64,000 bases of DNA from Clostridia bacterium. Lineage in GTDB: Bacteria; Bacillota; Clostridia; Oscillospirales; Acutalibacteraceae. The stretch is from NCBI GenBank assembly GCA_900770255.1, contig CAAGJN010000068.1:1-64000 (forward strand), written 5' to 3'. Below are positions 10,001-17,128 of this stretch, piece by piece (position 1 is the stretch's first letter; each line of letters begins with the position of its first letter). The position numbers were made by a program, and so were the translations under genes. The notes beneath the pieces are model-generated. The model saw only the letters and a program-made list of their open reading frames with translations. It was not told the origin of the DNA and searched no databases.

Positions 10001-10138
10001 AACCTCGATCTGCCTGAGCAACTCATCCTTGTCGAGCTCGCAGTTCCACGCCCAAAACGGCGCGCCGCGGTATTCGCTCGTGGGGGATTTGAACAGCTCG
10101 TCGGGAAGAGCCTTCAAATAGTTCTGCTTATAGAGCAT
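7049..10138 (-). CDS. GH106-like glycoside hydrolase (putative alpha-L-rhamnosidase)
   Basis: A 1029-residue enzyme without a signal peptide. Its N-terminal 130 residues follow the GH106 family (PF17132) closely: APFWAWNCELDKDEL, MGLGGFHMHVRTGM, then AWLYDEDRWPSGAAGG. A TIM-barrel-like catalytic region continues with VPAIFTDEPQF and LTGHMMDEPTLESQTG. C-terminal beta-rich modules include a galactose-binding-like jelly roll (VNSDIDIDDVLLALEDAEK and the final 150 residues). Characterised GH106 members release alpha-L-rhamnose, but the family tree is broad, so the substrate is inferred. A clear GGAGG precedes the ATG, and it heads the operon with the ceramidase-like gene. Confidence 0.8.
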   Translation of the reverse strand: MLYKQNYLKALPDELFKSPTSEYRGAPFWAWNCELDKDELLRQIEVFKEMGLGGFHMHVRTGMSTEYLSDEFMRLIRACVDKAKDEKMLAWLYDEDRWPSGAAGGIVTKDRRFRARHLLFTVRPYDGTTGFTDDSSSRGVRTEDGRLLACYDIVLDKDGYLKSHRLIGKNDRAEGTKWYAYLEISSSNPWYNNQTYLNTLDKKAVERFVEVTHERYRETVGDEFDAAVPAIFTDEPQFTRKTLMNNSTDTDDLIMPWTDDFADTYKAAYSQDIMEYLPEIFWDLPGSRVSLARYRYHDHIAERFSSAFADTVGSWCRDNGLALTGHMMDEPTLESQTGALGEAMRSYRSFELPGIDMLCSYKEYTTAKQAQSASHQFGREGVLSELYGVTDWDFDFRGHKLNGDWQAALGVTVRVPHLSWVSMAGEAKRDYPASINYQSPWYKKYSCVEDHFARVNTAMTRGTPVVRVGVIHPIESFWLHWGPNDKSGLIREELDKNFQELTKWLLFGSIDFDFISESLFPQLCPEAGAPLKVGKMKYDVIIVPGCETLRSSTLERLEKFRAEGGRLIFLGKTPSLEDAAPSDRGEKLFDQSIAIPYQRAELLSALDDVRTVCIRMDNGYLADGLIYQLREDNDSSWLFIAHATDPYDCYITSHKDIRITVTGEYSPVVYDTLSGEIKPAEFEYSNGNTVISASLYDCDSLLLRLYDGRSEQPFIEPEERETAEIFVPCEVSYELDEPNVLLLDTARYALDGGELSLREEELLRADNVCREKLGFPLRSGAVAQPWVIDEPAPEHTVRLRFTVNSDIDIDDVLLALEDAEKAEITLNGEPVNNTVTGWYVDKSIKTVRLPGIRRGENIIDLVLPFGRRTNVEWCYLLGDFGVEVRGRLKKLIRRADKLAFGSIINQGLPFYGGCVTYKVPIDCPGGDIELTVPHYDGALTDIFIDGRHAGEIIFPPYKLNISGVSAGRHELEIKLYTNRRNAFGTVHLAERKRRWIGPDAWRTSGCRWSYEYILRNIGVESTPVIYTIK

Positions 10139-10182
10139 GTTGACCTCCGTGCTAAAAATACTTTAAATACCTTAATAGCTAT

Positions 10183-10188
10183 ATTATA
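10183..10188 (-). promoter_or_regulatory. Extended -10 element upstream of the GH106-like gene
   Basis: On the minus strand TGCTATAAT gives a perfect -10 hexamer with the TGn extension, about 45 bases before the start codon. A TTGACG lies upstream but at a short 13-base spacing, so recognition probably relies on the extended -10. Confidence 0.5.
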
Positions 10189-10330
10189 GCATAAAATACG
10201 CCGTCAATGTACCAAAATTGTTTCTGTAAAGCTGTACATTTTGACGAATGAAAAAGGAGAGGTTCGCTGTTTTTTCTTTGATCGTCAAAAAAAGGACAAG
10301 GGCAAGCCCTGTCCCTGCAATAGAAAGCAA

Positions 10331-10356
10331 AAAGCTCCCTCGCTGAAGGGAGCTTC
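10331..10356 (-). terminator. Rho-independent terminator after MFS transporter 1
   Basis: The perfect 9-bp stem AAGCTCCCT/AGGGAGCTT with a six-base loop is followed on the minus strand by TTTGCTTTC, just past the MFS stop codon. A second hairpin (GGACAAGGGC/GCCCTGTCC) lies at about 10293-10314. Confidence 0.75.
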
Positions 10357-10367
10357 TAAATACACAA

Positions 10368-11555
10368 TTAGCTTTTCTTTTTAAGTTTAAGCTTCGGCAG
10401 CGCAACGGCGAGCGTGAGCAGAACAGGGAATATGATCGCACAGAGGATGCCCTTCTTTAGATCGTCGTTGAAGTGGCTTGCCACCATGCCCGCAAAGGTC
10501 GGACCGGAGGAGCAACCGAGATCGCCGCCGAGCGCCAGAAGCGCAAACATCGCTGTGCCGCCGCCCTTTATCGAGGCCGAGGCCTTGCTGAACGTGCCCG
10601 GCCACATGATGCCTACCGAGAAGCCGCAGAGCGCGACGCCGATAAGCCCGATTACCGCGGAGCTGCTAAGCGATATCATCAGATAAGAGATGATGCACAG
10701 CGTGCCGCTGAAGATCATCATTGCGTCAAGGCCTATCTTGTTGCCGAATTTGCCGTAGATCACACGGGAGACGCCCATGAGCACGGAGAAGAGCATGGTC
10801 CCTGTGAGGTCGCCGACCGTTTTCGAGACGCCGAGACCTTTTTCGGCAAAGGTCGAGGCCCATTGACCGACCGCCTGCTCGCTTGCTCCCGAGCAGAGGA
10901 TGAGCAGCATGAAGAGCCAGAACATCTTGTTTTTGAGCAGTTCGCCGAACGAGAGCCCTTTCTCATCATCCGCAATGAGCGGAGCTATAGGCACGCGGGC
11001 GAAGTTGAAGGCGTTGATGATCGGGACTGCCGCCCAGACAAGCGCCATGTATTTCCAGTTTGAGGTGCCGAAAAACGAGAAAAACAGAGTTGACAGACCG
11101 ACGACCGCAACGCTTCCCCAGCAGTAGAACGAGTGCAGCAGACTCATCATCTGCTCCTTGTTGTCGGTCGGGCAGGCCTCGACTATCGGGCTGACGATGA
11201 CCTCGAGCAGACCGCCGCCGACCGCGTAGAGTACGACGGATATCAGCAGCCCGACGAAAGGCGAGGGCAGGAGATCCGGCAGTATTGTCAGCGAGATGAG
11301 CCCCGCCGCAGCAAATATGTGCGCCGTCACAGCAGCCGTTCGGTAGCCGATCCTGTCGATAAAGAACGCCGAGAGAAAATCGATGCACAGCTGCAGGATG
11401 AAGTTAATCGTTATAAGAGCCGTTATTTTTGAAAGCTCTATCCCGTAGCTCTTGTTAAAGGTTATAAAGAGCAGCGGGACAAAATTGTTGACTATTGACT
11501 GGACGACGTAGCCCGTAAAGCAGGCGTATATTGTTGGCTTGTAATTCTTTTTCAA
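10368..11555 (-). CDS. MFS transporter (sugar-permease-like), copy 1
   Basis: A 395-residue, roughly 12-helix major facilitator protein of the cytoplasmic membrane. Typical features are the short loop after helix 2 (IDRIGYRT), the motif LHSFYCWGSV in the middle, a long central loop with charged residues (DDEKGLSFGELLKN), and helix 7 with CSGASEQAVGQWAS. I chose the TTG at 11555 because AAGGAGA lies 7 bases before it on the minus strand and the protein then aligns with its neighbour; an ATG at 11573 would overlap that ribosome site. The overall pattern resembles fucose/sugar permease-like MFS proteins; substrate is unknown. It lies 115 bases downstream of a paralogue. Confidence 0.82.
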   Translation of the reverse strand: MKKNYKPTIYACFTGYVVQSIVNNFVPLLFITFNKSYGIELSKITALITINFILQLCIDFLSAFFIDRIGYRTAAVTAHIFAAAGLISLTILPDLLPSPFVGLLISVVLYAVGGGLLEVIVSPIVEACPTDNKEQMMSLLHSFYCWGSVAVVGLSTLFFSFFGTSNWKYMALVWAAVPIINAFNFARVPIAPLIADDEKGLSFGELLKNKMFWLFMLLILCSGASEQAVGQWASTFAEKGLGVSKTVGDLTGTMLFSVLMGVSRVIYGKFGNKIGLDAMMIFSGTLCIISYLMISLSSSAVIGLIGVALCGFSVGIMWPGTFSKASASIKGGGTAMFALLALGGDLGCSSGPTFAGMVASHFNDDLKKGILCAIIFPVLLTLAVALPKLKLKKKS

Positions 11556-11669
11556 CTGAGAATCTCCTTGCATCCGCAGCGCGGCGGAATATGTTGTTTG
11601 ATAATTGCTGTACCCGTGCGCGCCCGAAAACGGAACAATCACGTCAGAGACGGCGGAGCTGCAGCTATT

Positions 11670-12899
11670 TTAAGTCTCGACGGCGCCGGCGGAAAAATCA
11701 CGTGATTTCAAGGCGCCGTTGCCTGTCCGGCGCAGCACGAGCATTATTATAGAGAGGGTGAGCGGGAATATCACGGCGCAGAGTATGCCCTTTTTCAGGT
11801 CATCGCCGAAAAAGCTTGCCGCCATGCCCGCAAAGGTCGGCCCCGCCGAGCAGCCTATGTCTCCGCCGAGGCAGAGGATAGCGTACATTGCCGTGCCGCC
11901 GCCGTGCAGCGCCGAGGACATCTTGCCTATCGTGCCCGGCCAGAGTATACCTGCGGACAGGCCGCATACCGCGACTCCGATAAGTCCGAGTACAGGCGAA
12001 GAGGTCAGCGAGATGAGCAGATAAGACGCTATGCAGACGCAGCCGCTGAGCAGCATCATGGAGTCGAGGTTTATCCTGCTGCCGAACTTGCCGTACATGA
12101 AGCGCGACACGCCCATGAGGACGGAAAACAGCATCGGTCCTGCGAGATCGCCGACTGTCTTGCTGAGCCCGAGCGCCTTTTCCGCAAAGGTCGAGGCCCA
12201 TTGACTGACCGCCTGCTCGCTCGAACCGGCGCAGAGGATAAGCACCATAAAGACCCAGAAGGCCTTTGTTTTGAGCATGTCCTTTATTGAGAGTTTCTCC
12301 TCGTTTTCGTCGATGACCGGGGCTATGGGCACGCGCAGGAAAATAACGGCGTTGACTATCGGGAGTATTGCCCATATAAGCGACATCATTTTCCAGTTTG
12401 CGGTTGAGAACAGCGCGAAAAACAGCGTCGATATTCCGACCGCCGCGACGCTGCCCCAGCAGTAAAATGAGTGCAGCAGGCAGAGAAGCTGATTTGAATT
12501 TGTTGAGGGGCAGGAGTTTATGATCGGGTTTATTGTTATGTCGAGCAGACCCGCGCCGACCGCGTAGCAGAACACTGAGATGATCAGCCCGGCGAATGCG
12601 GACGGCAGTATTTCGGGAAGCACGGTCATGAATATCAGCCCGAGCGCGCACATTGCGTGGGCGAGCACTGTTGAGGTACGGTAGCCGATACGGTCAACAA
12701 ACAGCACGGCAGTCAGATCGACAAATATCTGAATAAAAAAGTTTGCGGTTATCAGTACGGTTATCTTTGAAAGCTCGATGCCGTATTGCGCTTGAAACGT
12801 CAGAAACAGCAGCGGTGCGAAGTTGTTGACGACCGCCTGCACAACAAAGGCGGTGAAGCTCGCTGCAACCGTGTGTTTGTAGCTTAATGATCCTTTCAT
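11670..12899 (-). CDS. MFS transporter (sugar-permease-like), copy 2
   Basis: A 409-residue paralogue of the downstream MFS gene. The two share long stretches such as the YGIELSKIT segment, FVDRIGYRT, LLHSFYCWGSVA and SEQAVSQWASTFAEKALG, so they arose by tandem duplication, with divergence mainly at the termini and central loop. This copy has an extra basic tail (RRTGNGALKSRDF). Start chosen at the ATG at 12899, 9 bases after GGGGG; an in-frame ATG at 12905 sits too near that site. With neighbouring glycosidases, uptake of a sugar is the likely role, but the substrate is not shown. Confidence 0.82.
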   Translation of the reverse strand: MKGSLSYKHTVAASFTAFVVQAVVNNFAPLLFLTFQAQYGIELSKITVLITANFFIQIFVDLTAVLFVDRIGYRTSTVLAHAMCALGLIFMTVLPEILPSAFAGLIISVFCYAVGAGLLDITINPIINSCPSTNSNQLLCLLHSFYCWGSVAAVGISTLFFALFSTANWKMMSLIWAILPIVNAVIFLRVPIAPVIDENEEKLSIKDMLKTKAFWVFMVLILCAGSSEQAVSQWASTFAEKALGLSKTVGDLAGPMLFSVLMGVSRFMYGKFGSRINLDSMMLLSGCVCIASYLLISLTSSPVLGLIGVAVCGLSAGILWPGTIGKMSSALHGGGTAMYAILCLGGDIGCSAGPTFAGMAASFFGDDLKKGILCAVIFPLTLSIIMLVLRRTGNGALKSRDFSAGAVET

Positions 12900-13047
12900 T
12901 GCCATTTTCCCCCACTCGTACCGAGCCATTTTAGCACATGATGAAAGCAAAAGTCTATAGATTTATAAATAAATAGCAATGTGCTCAAAATAATTTAGGG
13001 AGAAGGCAAAAAACGGCACATAACGAAAAAAGCAAAAGAAAAATTAT

Positions 13048-13083
13048 AAAGCCTTGAAACTTAGAGGTTTCAAGGCTTTTTTT
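13048..13083. terminator. Strong terminator after the tRNA pair
   Basis: A 13-bp perfect stem (AAAGCCTTGAAAC/GTTTCAAGGCTTT) with a five-base loop. The plus strand continues with TTTTT; the minus strand continues with ATAATTTTT. It ends the tRNA transcript on the minus strand and may also block read-through in the other direction. Confidence 0.8.
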
Positions 13084-13158
13084 GGAGCTGCTAACCAGAT
13101 TCGAACTGGTGACCTCATCCTTACCAAGGATGTGCTCTGCCACCTGAGCCATAGCAGC
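13083..13158 (-). tRNA. tRNA-Thr(GGT)
   Basis: The minus strand folds as a full cloverleaf: acceptor stem GCTGCTA/TAGCAGC, discriminator T and an encoded CCA, anticodon stem CATCC/GGATG with loop TTGGTAA (anticodon GGT, Thr), and T-loop TTCGAAT. It is 76 bases and lies 3 bases downstream of tRNA-Asp in the same transcript. Confidence 0.96.
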
Positions 13159-13161
13159 GGA

Positions 13162-13238
13162 TGGCGACCCGGAACGGTCTCGAACCGTCGACCTCTAGCG
13201 TGACAGGCTAGCGCTCTAACCAACTGAGCTACCGGGCC
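13162..13238 (-). tRNA. tRNA-Asp(GTC)
   Basis: A minus-strand cloverleaf of 77 bases: acceptor GGCCCGG/CCGGGTC (one G-T pair), discriminator G, encoded CCA, anticodon stem CTAGC/GCTAG with loop CTGTCAC (anticodon GTC, Asp), T-loop TTCGAGA. It is the first gene of the tRNA pair. Confidence 0.96.
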
Positions 13239-13267
13239 ATCTGTCCGGTTCTTACCGAACGCACATT

Positions 13268-13296
13268 ATAATAACATAACATTTAATTTTTTGCAA
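13268..13296 (-). promoter_or_regulatory. Predicted promoter of the tRNA-Asp/tRNA-Thr operon
   Basis: On the minus strand TTGCAA and TATTAT are spaced 17 bases apart, about 30 bases upstream of the mature tRNA-Asp 5' end, in AT-rich DNA. Confidence 0.6.
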
Positions 13297-13410
13297 TACC
13301 TAAGTTTAAAAATTTTTATACTTAACGTCAAATTTTTGCGCTCAGCCGGTATCTCCGCGTCGAAAGGCTTCCGGAAAAAGGCGGGGTTTGTCTGCGGAAC
13401 GTTTGCGGTG

Positions 13411-13445
13411 AAAAACACCCGCCCGGCGCACCAAGCGGGGCGGGT
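13411..13445 (-). terminator. Rho-independent terminator of mgtE
   Basis: The minus strand carries ACCCGCCC and GGGCGGGT around a 13-base loop, followed by GTTTTTC, 11 bases past the mgtE stop. Confidence 0.75.
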
Positions 13446-13455
13446 CATACCTTTG

Positions 13456-14808
13456 TTATATTGAAAGGAAGGTTTTGGCAAGCGCAAAATAAATCAACAG
13501 CGTGACCATGTCGACTATAGTTGTGATCATCGGACCTGCCATGAGCGCCGGATCAAGCTTGATGAGCTTTGCGACGATGGGCAGAGTGCAGCCGATCAGC
13601 TTCGCGCAGACAACCGAGCAGAGCATGGCGGCCGAAACGATGAGAAACACGCGCCAGTCTCCGCTCGAGAAAAAGTACATTCTGACGATGTTGACTGCGG
13701 CGAGTGTAACGCCGCAGAGGAGCGCGACTCGCAGCTCCTTAAACACGATCTTCAGATAGTCCCTCTGATGTATCTCGCCGAGCGCAAGGCCGCGGATCAT
13801 CAGAGTCGAGACCTGGTTGCCCGCGTTTCCGCCGGTGTCCATGAGCATCGGGATGCAGGCGGTGAGACCAGCGATGCTGGCGAGCATGCCCTCATATGTG
13901 TCGATGATCTTGCCCGTGAAAGTCGCGGAGACCATGAGCACAAGGAGCCAGAGTATCCTGTTTTTGGCAAGCTTAAAAACTCCGGTCTTGAGGTAGTTGT
14001 CGTCCGAGGGATGGAGCATTGCCATCTTCTCGAAGTCCTCCGTATTCTCCTCCTCGATGACGTCGACGATGTCGTCGATCGTGATTATGCCGACGAGCCT
14101 CGACTCGTTGTCAACGACGGGAACGGAGAGCAGGTCGTATTTTCTGGCGATCTCGGCAACCTGCTCCTGATCGTCGAGTGTGTTGACGCTGATGAGCTGA
14201 GAATCCGTGTCCATGATGTCTCGGATGAGCTCATCGTCCCCTGCCATGAGCAGAGTGTGCAGGGCGACCGTGCCTATAAGATGGCGCTTGTCGTCGATGC
14301 AGAAGCAGGTATAGACCGTCTCCTTGTCAACGGCGGTCGAGCGGATGTGCTCAATAGCCTGACTGACGGTAAAGTGATCGTGCAGCTCGACCATTTCGAT
14401 CGTCATGATCGAGCCTGCGCTGTTTTCGGGGTATTTTAAAAATCGGTTGATAAGGCGTCTCGTCTCGCTGTCCGCGTTAGCGAGCACACGGCGCACGACA
14501 TTTGCGGGGACCTCCTCAAGGAAATCGACCGTATCGTCAAGAAACATATCATCGAGCAGAGTTTCAAGCTCCGAATCGGTGATAAGATTTAAAAGCTGAG
14601 CCTGCGAGTCGGGCTCGAGATAAGAAAAAACGTCCGCAGATATATCCTTGGGCAAAATGCGGAACACCCGGAGAAGCTCATTCTCGGGGAGTGATTCCAT
14701 AGCCTGTGCTATATCGACGACGTTCATGTCGCACAGCTGCTCGCGCAGCTCGGCAAGTCTGCCTTCTGCGAGCATTGTGCTGATATTTTCCAGAATATCA
14801 CGGCTCAT
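13456..14808 (-). CDS. mgtE: Magnesium transporter MgtE
   Basis: A 450-residue Mg2+ channel of the cytoplasmic membrane. The order is canonical: an N-terminal superhelical domain of short helical repeats (VDIAQAMESLPENELL, DTVDFLEEVPANVVRRVL), two CBS domains (opening YPENSAGSIMT and later LLSVPVVDNESRLVGIIT), then five membrane helices with the pore signature LMDTGGNAGNQVSTL. In known MgtE proteins the N and CBS domains sense cytosolic Mg2+ and gate the channel. I chose the ATG at 14808 because AAGAGGTG lies just before it; a longer reading from 14883 would run through a terminator-like hairpin. Length fits the family (about 450). Confidence 0.95.
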   Translation of the reverse strand: MSRDILENISTMLAEGRLAELREQLCDMNVVDIAQAMESLPENELLRVFRILPKDISADVFSYLEPDSQAQLLNLITDSELETLLDDMFLDDTVDFLEEVPANVVRRVLANADSETRRLINRFLKYPENSAGSIMTIEMVELHDHFTVSQAIEHIRSTAVDKETVYTCFCIDDKRHLIGTVALHTLLMAGDDELIRDIMDTDSQLISVNTLDDQEQVAEIARKYDLLSVPVVDNESRLVGIITIDDIVDVIEEENTEDFEKMAMLHPSDDNYLKTGVFKLAKNRILWLLVLMVSATFTGKIIDTYEGMLASIAGLTACIPMLMDTGGNAGNQVSTLMIRGLALGEIHQRDYLKIVFKELRVALLCGVTLAAVNIVRMYFFSSGDWRVFLIVSAAMLCSVVCAKLIGCTLPIVAKLIKLDPALMAGPMITTIVDMVTLLIYFALAKTFLSI

Positions 14809-15174
14809 AGTGCACCTCTTTCTCCGCGGGAGGCACGCAAAAAGAGCCGATTTTTTATCGGGCGAACTCATTCGGGCGTGCATATCCCGCAGCTTTGTTT
14901 TTAGTTTTCCAACTTCGCGGCTTAGGATTGTCGCTGCTGCCCAAAAAATTTCACCACTTTTCGATAGTATTCTGCCGGAGCGAGCTCCGTGCAGTCAAAA
15001 GAAGAACTAACTTTAGCTCCTCCATTAGTTTATACCCAGGATATTCGAAAGTCAAGCAAAAGTGCAAAAAACTTCAATAATCGAATGTGATCGGCGAAAA
15101 CAGAGAAAATCGGGCGAAAAATGCCGGAAAACAGGCGAAAACAGACTTTGTTCTTCTGCAAATGTTAATAAAAT
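14809..15174. other. Intergenic region: structured mgtE leader and left border of the phage block
   Basis: No gene is supported in this stretch of about 365 bases. On the minus strand, upstream of mgtE, there is a strong hairpin (CTGC-CGGAGC-GA-GCTCCG-GCAG, 14972-14994) and, nearer the gene, a weak stem CCGAT/ATCGG followed by CTCTTTTT (about 14840-14861) that resembles an intrinsic terminator. This suggests a leader with attenuation. The right part (15040-15174) is A-rich and holds short direct repeats. I could not match the leader to the M-box Mg2+ riboswitch. Confidence 0.45.
15093..15144 (+). repeat. Short direct repeats related to GGCGAAAACAG
   Basis: The 11-mer GGCGAAAACAG occurs at 15093-15103 and again at 15134-15144, with partial copies between (GGGCGAAAAA near 15112 and CCGGAAAACAG near 15124). 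They lie just upstream of the first gene of the phage block and could be protein-binding iterons or chance A-rich repetition. Confidence 0.4.
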
Positions 15175-15354
15175 ATGAATATTTTCGAGCCGCAGAGATT
15201 CTTTGCGCGCAAGGATGCAAAAAAACTCGGTGTTTTGACTATGGGTGACAGGAGGTTTTCGGGAGAGGCCGCCTGTGAATATATACGGCGGCTGCGGCCT
15301 GCTCTGCGGATATACCGTGAGCGGGCGCGCCGCCCCGAGGAGATGAACAAATGA
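15175..15354 (+). CDS. Small basic protein coupled to the small terminase
   Basis: A 59-residue ORF, opening MNIFEPQRFFARKDAKK and rich in Arg and Lys. Its stop overlaps the terminase small-subunit start (ATGA), which favours translational coupling and a real gene. No good ribosome site precedes the ATG, and an internal ATG at 15241 is possible. I do not recognise a family. A small DNA-binding or packaging accessory protein would fit the position, but this is only inference. Confidence 0.45.
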   Translation: MNIFEPQRFFARKDAKKLGVLTMGDRRFSGEAACEYIRRLRPALRIYRERARRPEEMNK

Positions 15355-15848
15355 GGAAGAGGGAGCAGCTCAGTGCAAAAGAGGAGCTTTTCTGCCGCTG
15401 CTATGTCTCGTCCCGCGAGCCGAGGCTTTCAGCTGCAAAGGCGGGCCTCGGGGCGCACCCGGAGCGTGCGGCGGTTAAGCTGCTTGGCAGCGAGAGGATA
15501 AAAGCGCGCATAGCCGAGCTCGAGGGCGAACGCCGGGCGGGGTTAGCCGAGGTCACCGAGGGCTACCGCAGGCTTGCCTTCGGCAGCGTCGCCGATGCTG
15601 TAAAGCTCATAATGCGCGACGAGCCCCCGGATGAGGAGGAGCTTGAAAAGCTTGATCTTACGATGGTGTCGGATATCAAAAGGCCGAAGGGCGGTGGGCT
15701 CGAGGTCAAATTTTTTGACCGGCTCAAGGCTCTCGACAGGCTCTGCGAGCTGAGCGCCGCCGGATCGGCGGGGGAGGAGTCGGATTTTCTCGCCGCGCTC
15801 AACAGGAGCGCAAAGGCTCTGCATAACGACGGTGATGAGGGTGAATAA
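15351..15848 (+). CDS. Phage terminase small subunit
   Basis: A 165-residue DNA-recognition subunit of the packaging motor. The N-terminal half carries the usual small-terminase helix-turn-helix pattern: LSAKEELFCRCYV, then RLSAAKAGLG and ERAAVKLLGSERIKARIAEL. The C-terminal half contains the common GGGLEVKFFDRLKALDRLCEL segment, shared by this terminase family. In phages this protein binds pac or cos DNA and loads the large subunit. It overlaps the large terminase gene by 17 bases in another frame, as is common in phage operons. Confidence 0.85.
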   Translation: MRKREQLSAKEELFCRCYVSSREPRLSAAKAGLGAHPERAAVKLLGSERIKARIAELEGERRAGLAEVTEGYRRLAFGSVADAVKLIMRDEPPDEEELEKLDLTMVSDIKRPKGGGLEVKFFDRLKALDRLCELSAAGSAGEESDFLAALNRSAKALHNDGDEGE

Positions 15849-17106
15849 GAGAAAAAATCAGACCTTTGAGAGCTTTTCAAGAAAGCAGCTCGAGGCGCTC
15901 TCCTGGTGGTGCCCGTCGAGCCCGTACAGCAGCCGCGACGCGATAATCTGCGACGGCGCGGTTCGCTCGGGCAAGACGGTGTGCATGTCCGTTTCGTTCG
16001 TGGCGTGGGCGCTTGCAAGCTTTGATGATACCTCGTTCGCGCTCTGCGGCAAGACCGTGACTTCGTTGAGACGCAACATAGTCACGCCCGTGCTGCCCGT
16101 GCTCGAGCGTCTCGGCTTCTCCTGCCGCGAGAAGCTCTCGCAGCATCTTATTGAGATCGAATACGGCGGCAGAACAAACCGATTTTACCTCTTCGGGGGC
16201 AAGGACGAGGGCTCGGCGGCGCTGATACAGGGCATGACGCTCGGCGGCGTGCTGCTCGACGAGGTTGCCCTGATGCCGCGCTCGTTTGTCGAGCAGGCTC
16301 TGGCGCGCTGCTCGCTTGAAGGCTCAAAGCTGTGGTTCAACTGCAACCCCGACACGCCGCTGCATTGGTTCTATGAGGAGTGGATAAAGAAGAGCAGCGA
16401 AAAAAACTGCCTGTATCTGCACTTCACCATGGACGACAACCCCTCGCTGACCCCGGCGATAAAGCGGCGCTATGAGAGCCTCTACAGCGGCGCGTTTTAT
16501 GACCGCTTCGTGCTGGGCAAATGGGTCGCGGCGCAGGGGCTCGTCTATCCCTCATTCTCGCGCTCGGTCCACGTCGCCGAGCCCGACGGCGTGCCGACAA
16601 GGTACTTTATCTCCTGCGACTACGGTACTGTCAATCCGTCCTCCTTCGGACTCTGGGGCGAGTACGGCGGAAGATGGTACAGGCTCAGCGAATATTATTT
16701 CGACAGCCGCAGGCAGGGCGAGCAGCGAACGGACGAGGAACACTATGCAGCTCTTGAGGAGCTTGCAGGCGACCTGAAAATAGAGGCCGTCGTCGCCGAT
16801 CCGTCGGCGGCGAGCTTTCTCGAATGTATCCGCCGCCACGGGCGCTTTCGCGCCATCCCTGCGAAAAATGACGTAGTTGACGGCATCCGCCGCGTCTCGG
16901 ATGCACTAAAACAGAGGCGTATTCTTTTTTCTGAGTCATGCACGGACTGCCTTCGGGAATTTTCCCTCTACAGATGGGACAACACTGCCGCACGCGATGC
17001 GCCGAGAAAAGAATACGACCATGCTATGGACGACGTGAGATATTTCGTCTCCACCGTGCTCGCGCATGAGGACGACGGATTTTTCGCGCTGGCCATGAGC
17101 AGATAA
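15832..17106 (+). CDS. Phage terminase large subunit (PBSX type)
   Basis: A 424-residue packaging ATPase and nuclease. The ATPase domain shows the atypical Walker A region CDGAVRSGKTVCMS near residue 40-53, Walker B MTLGGVLLDEVALMP, and the coupling motif LWFNCNPDTPLHWFYEEW. The nuclease domain begins after residue 245 with YFISCDYGTVNPSSFGLW (first acidic residue) and continues with AVVADPSAASFLECI and a late DHAMDDVRYF. All expected catalytic acids seem present, so the gene looks intact. Length fits PBSX-type terminases. Confidence 0.93.
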   Translation: MMRVNKRKNQTFESFSRKQLEALSWWCPSSPYSSRDAIICDGAVRSGKTVCMSVSFVAWALASFDDTSFALCGKTVTSLRRNIVTPVLPVLERLGFSCREKLSQHLIEIEYGGRTNRFYLFGGKDEGSAALIQGMTLGGVLLDEVALMPRSFVEQALARCSLEGSKLWFNCNPDTPLHWFYEEWIKKSSEKNCLYLHFTMDDNPSLTPAIKRRYESLYSGAFYDRFVLGKWVAAQGLVYPSFSRSVHVAEPDGVPTRYFISCDYGTVNPSSFGLWGEYGGRWYRLSEYYFDSRRQGEQRTDEEHYAALEELAGDLKIEAVVADPSAASFLECIRRHGRFRAIPAKNDVVDGIRRVSDALKQRRILFSESCTDCLREFSLYRWDNTAARDAPRKEYDHAMDDVRYFVSTVLAHEDDGFFALAMSR

Positions 17107-17128
17107 ACGCCCCGGGGGAGGAATAGAG

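Noticed and set aside
10184..10441. Reverse ORF between the GH106-like and MFS genes
   Set aside because: It overlaps the MFS 3' end in another frame and spans the terminator hairpins and the GH106 promoter.
13083..13238. tRNA genes as phage attachment site
   Set aside because: They lie about 2 kb from the phage block with mgtE between, and no tRNA 3'-end repeat is seen near the right end of the block (27.2-27.5 kb).
14920..14965. Plus-strand CGCTGCTGCCCAAAAAA resembling the M-box core
   Set aside because: It lies on the strand opposite to mgtE, the other M-box motifs (GGTGAGGCTCC, AATGCAGC, GTGCTAAAGCTC) are missing in the right order, and no Mg2+ gene follows on that strand.
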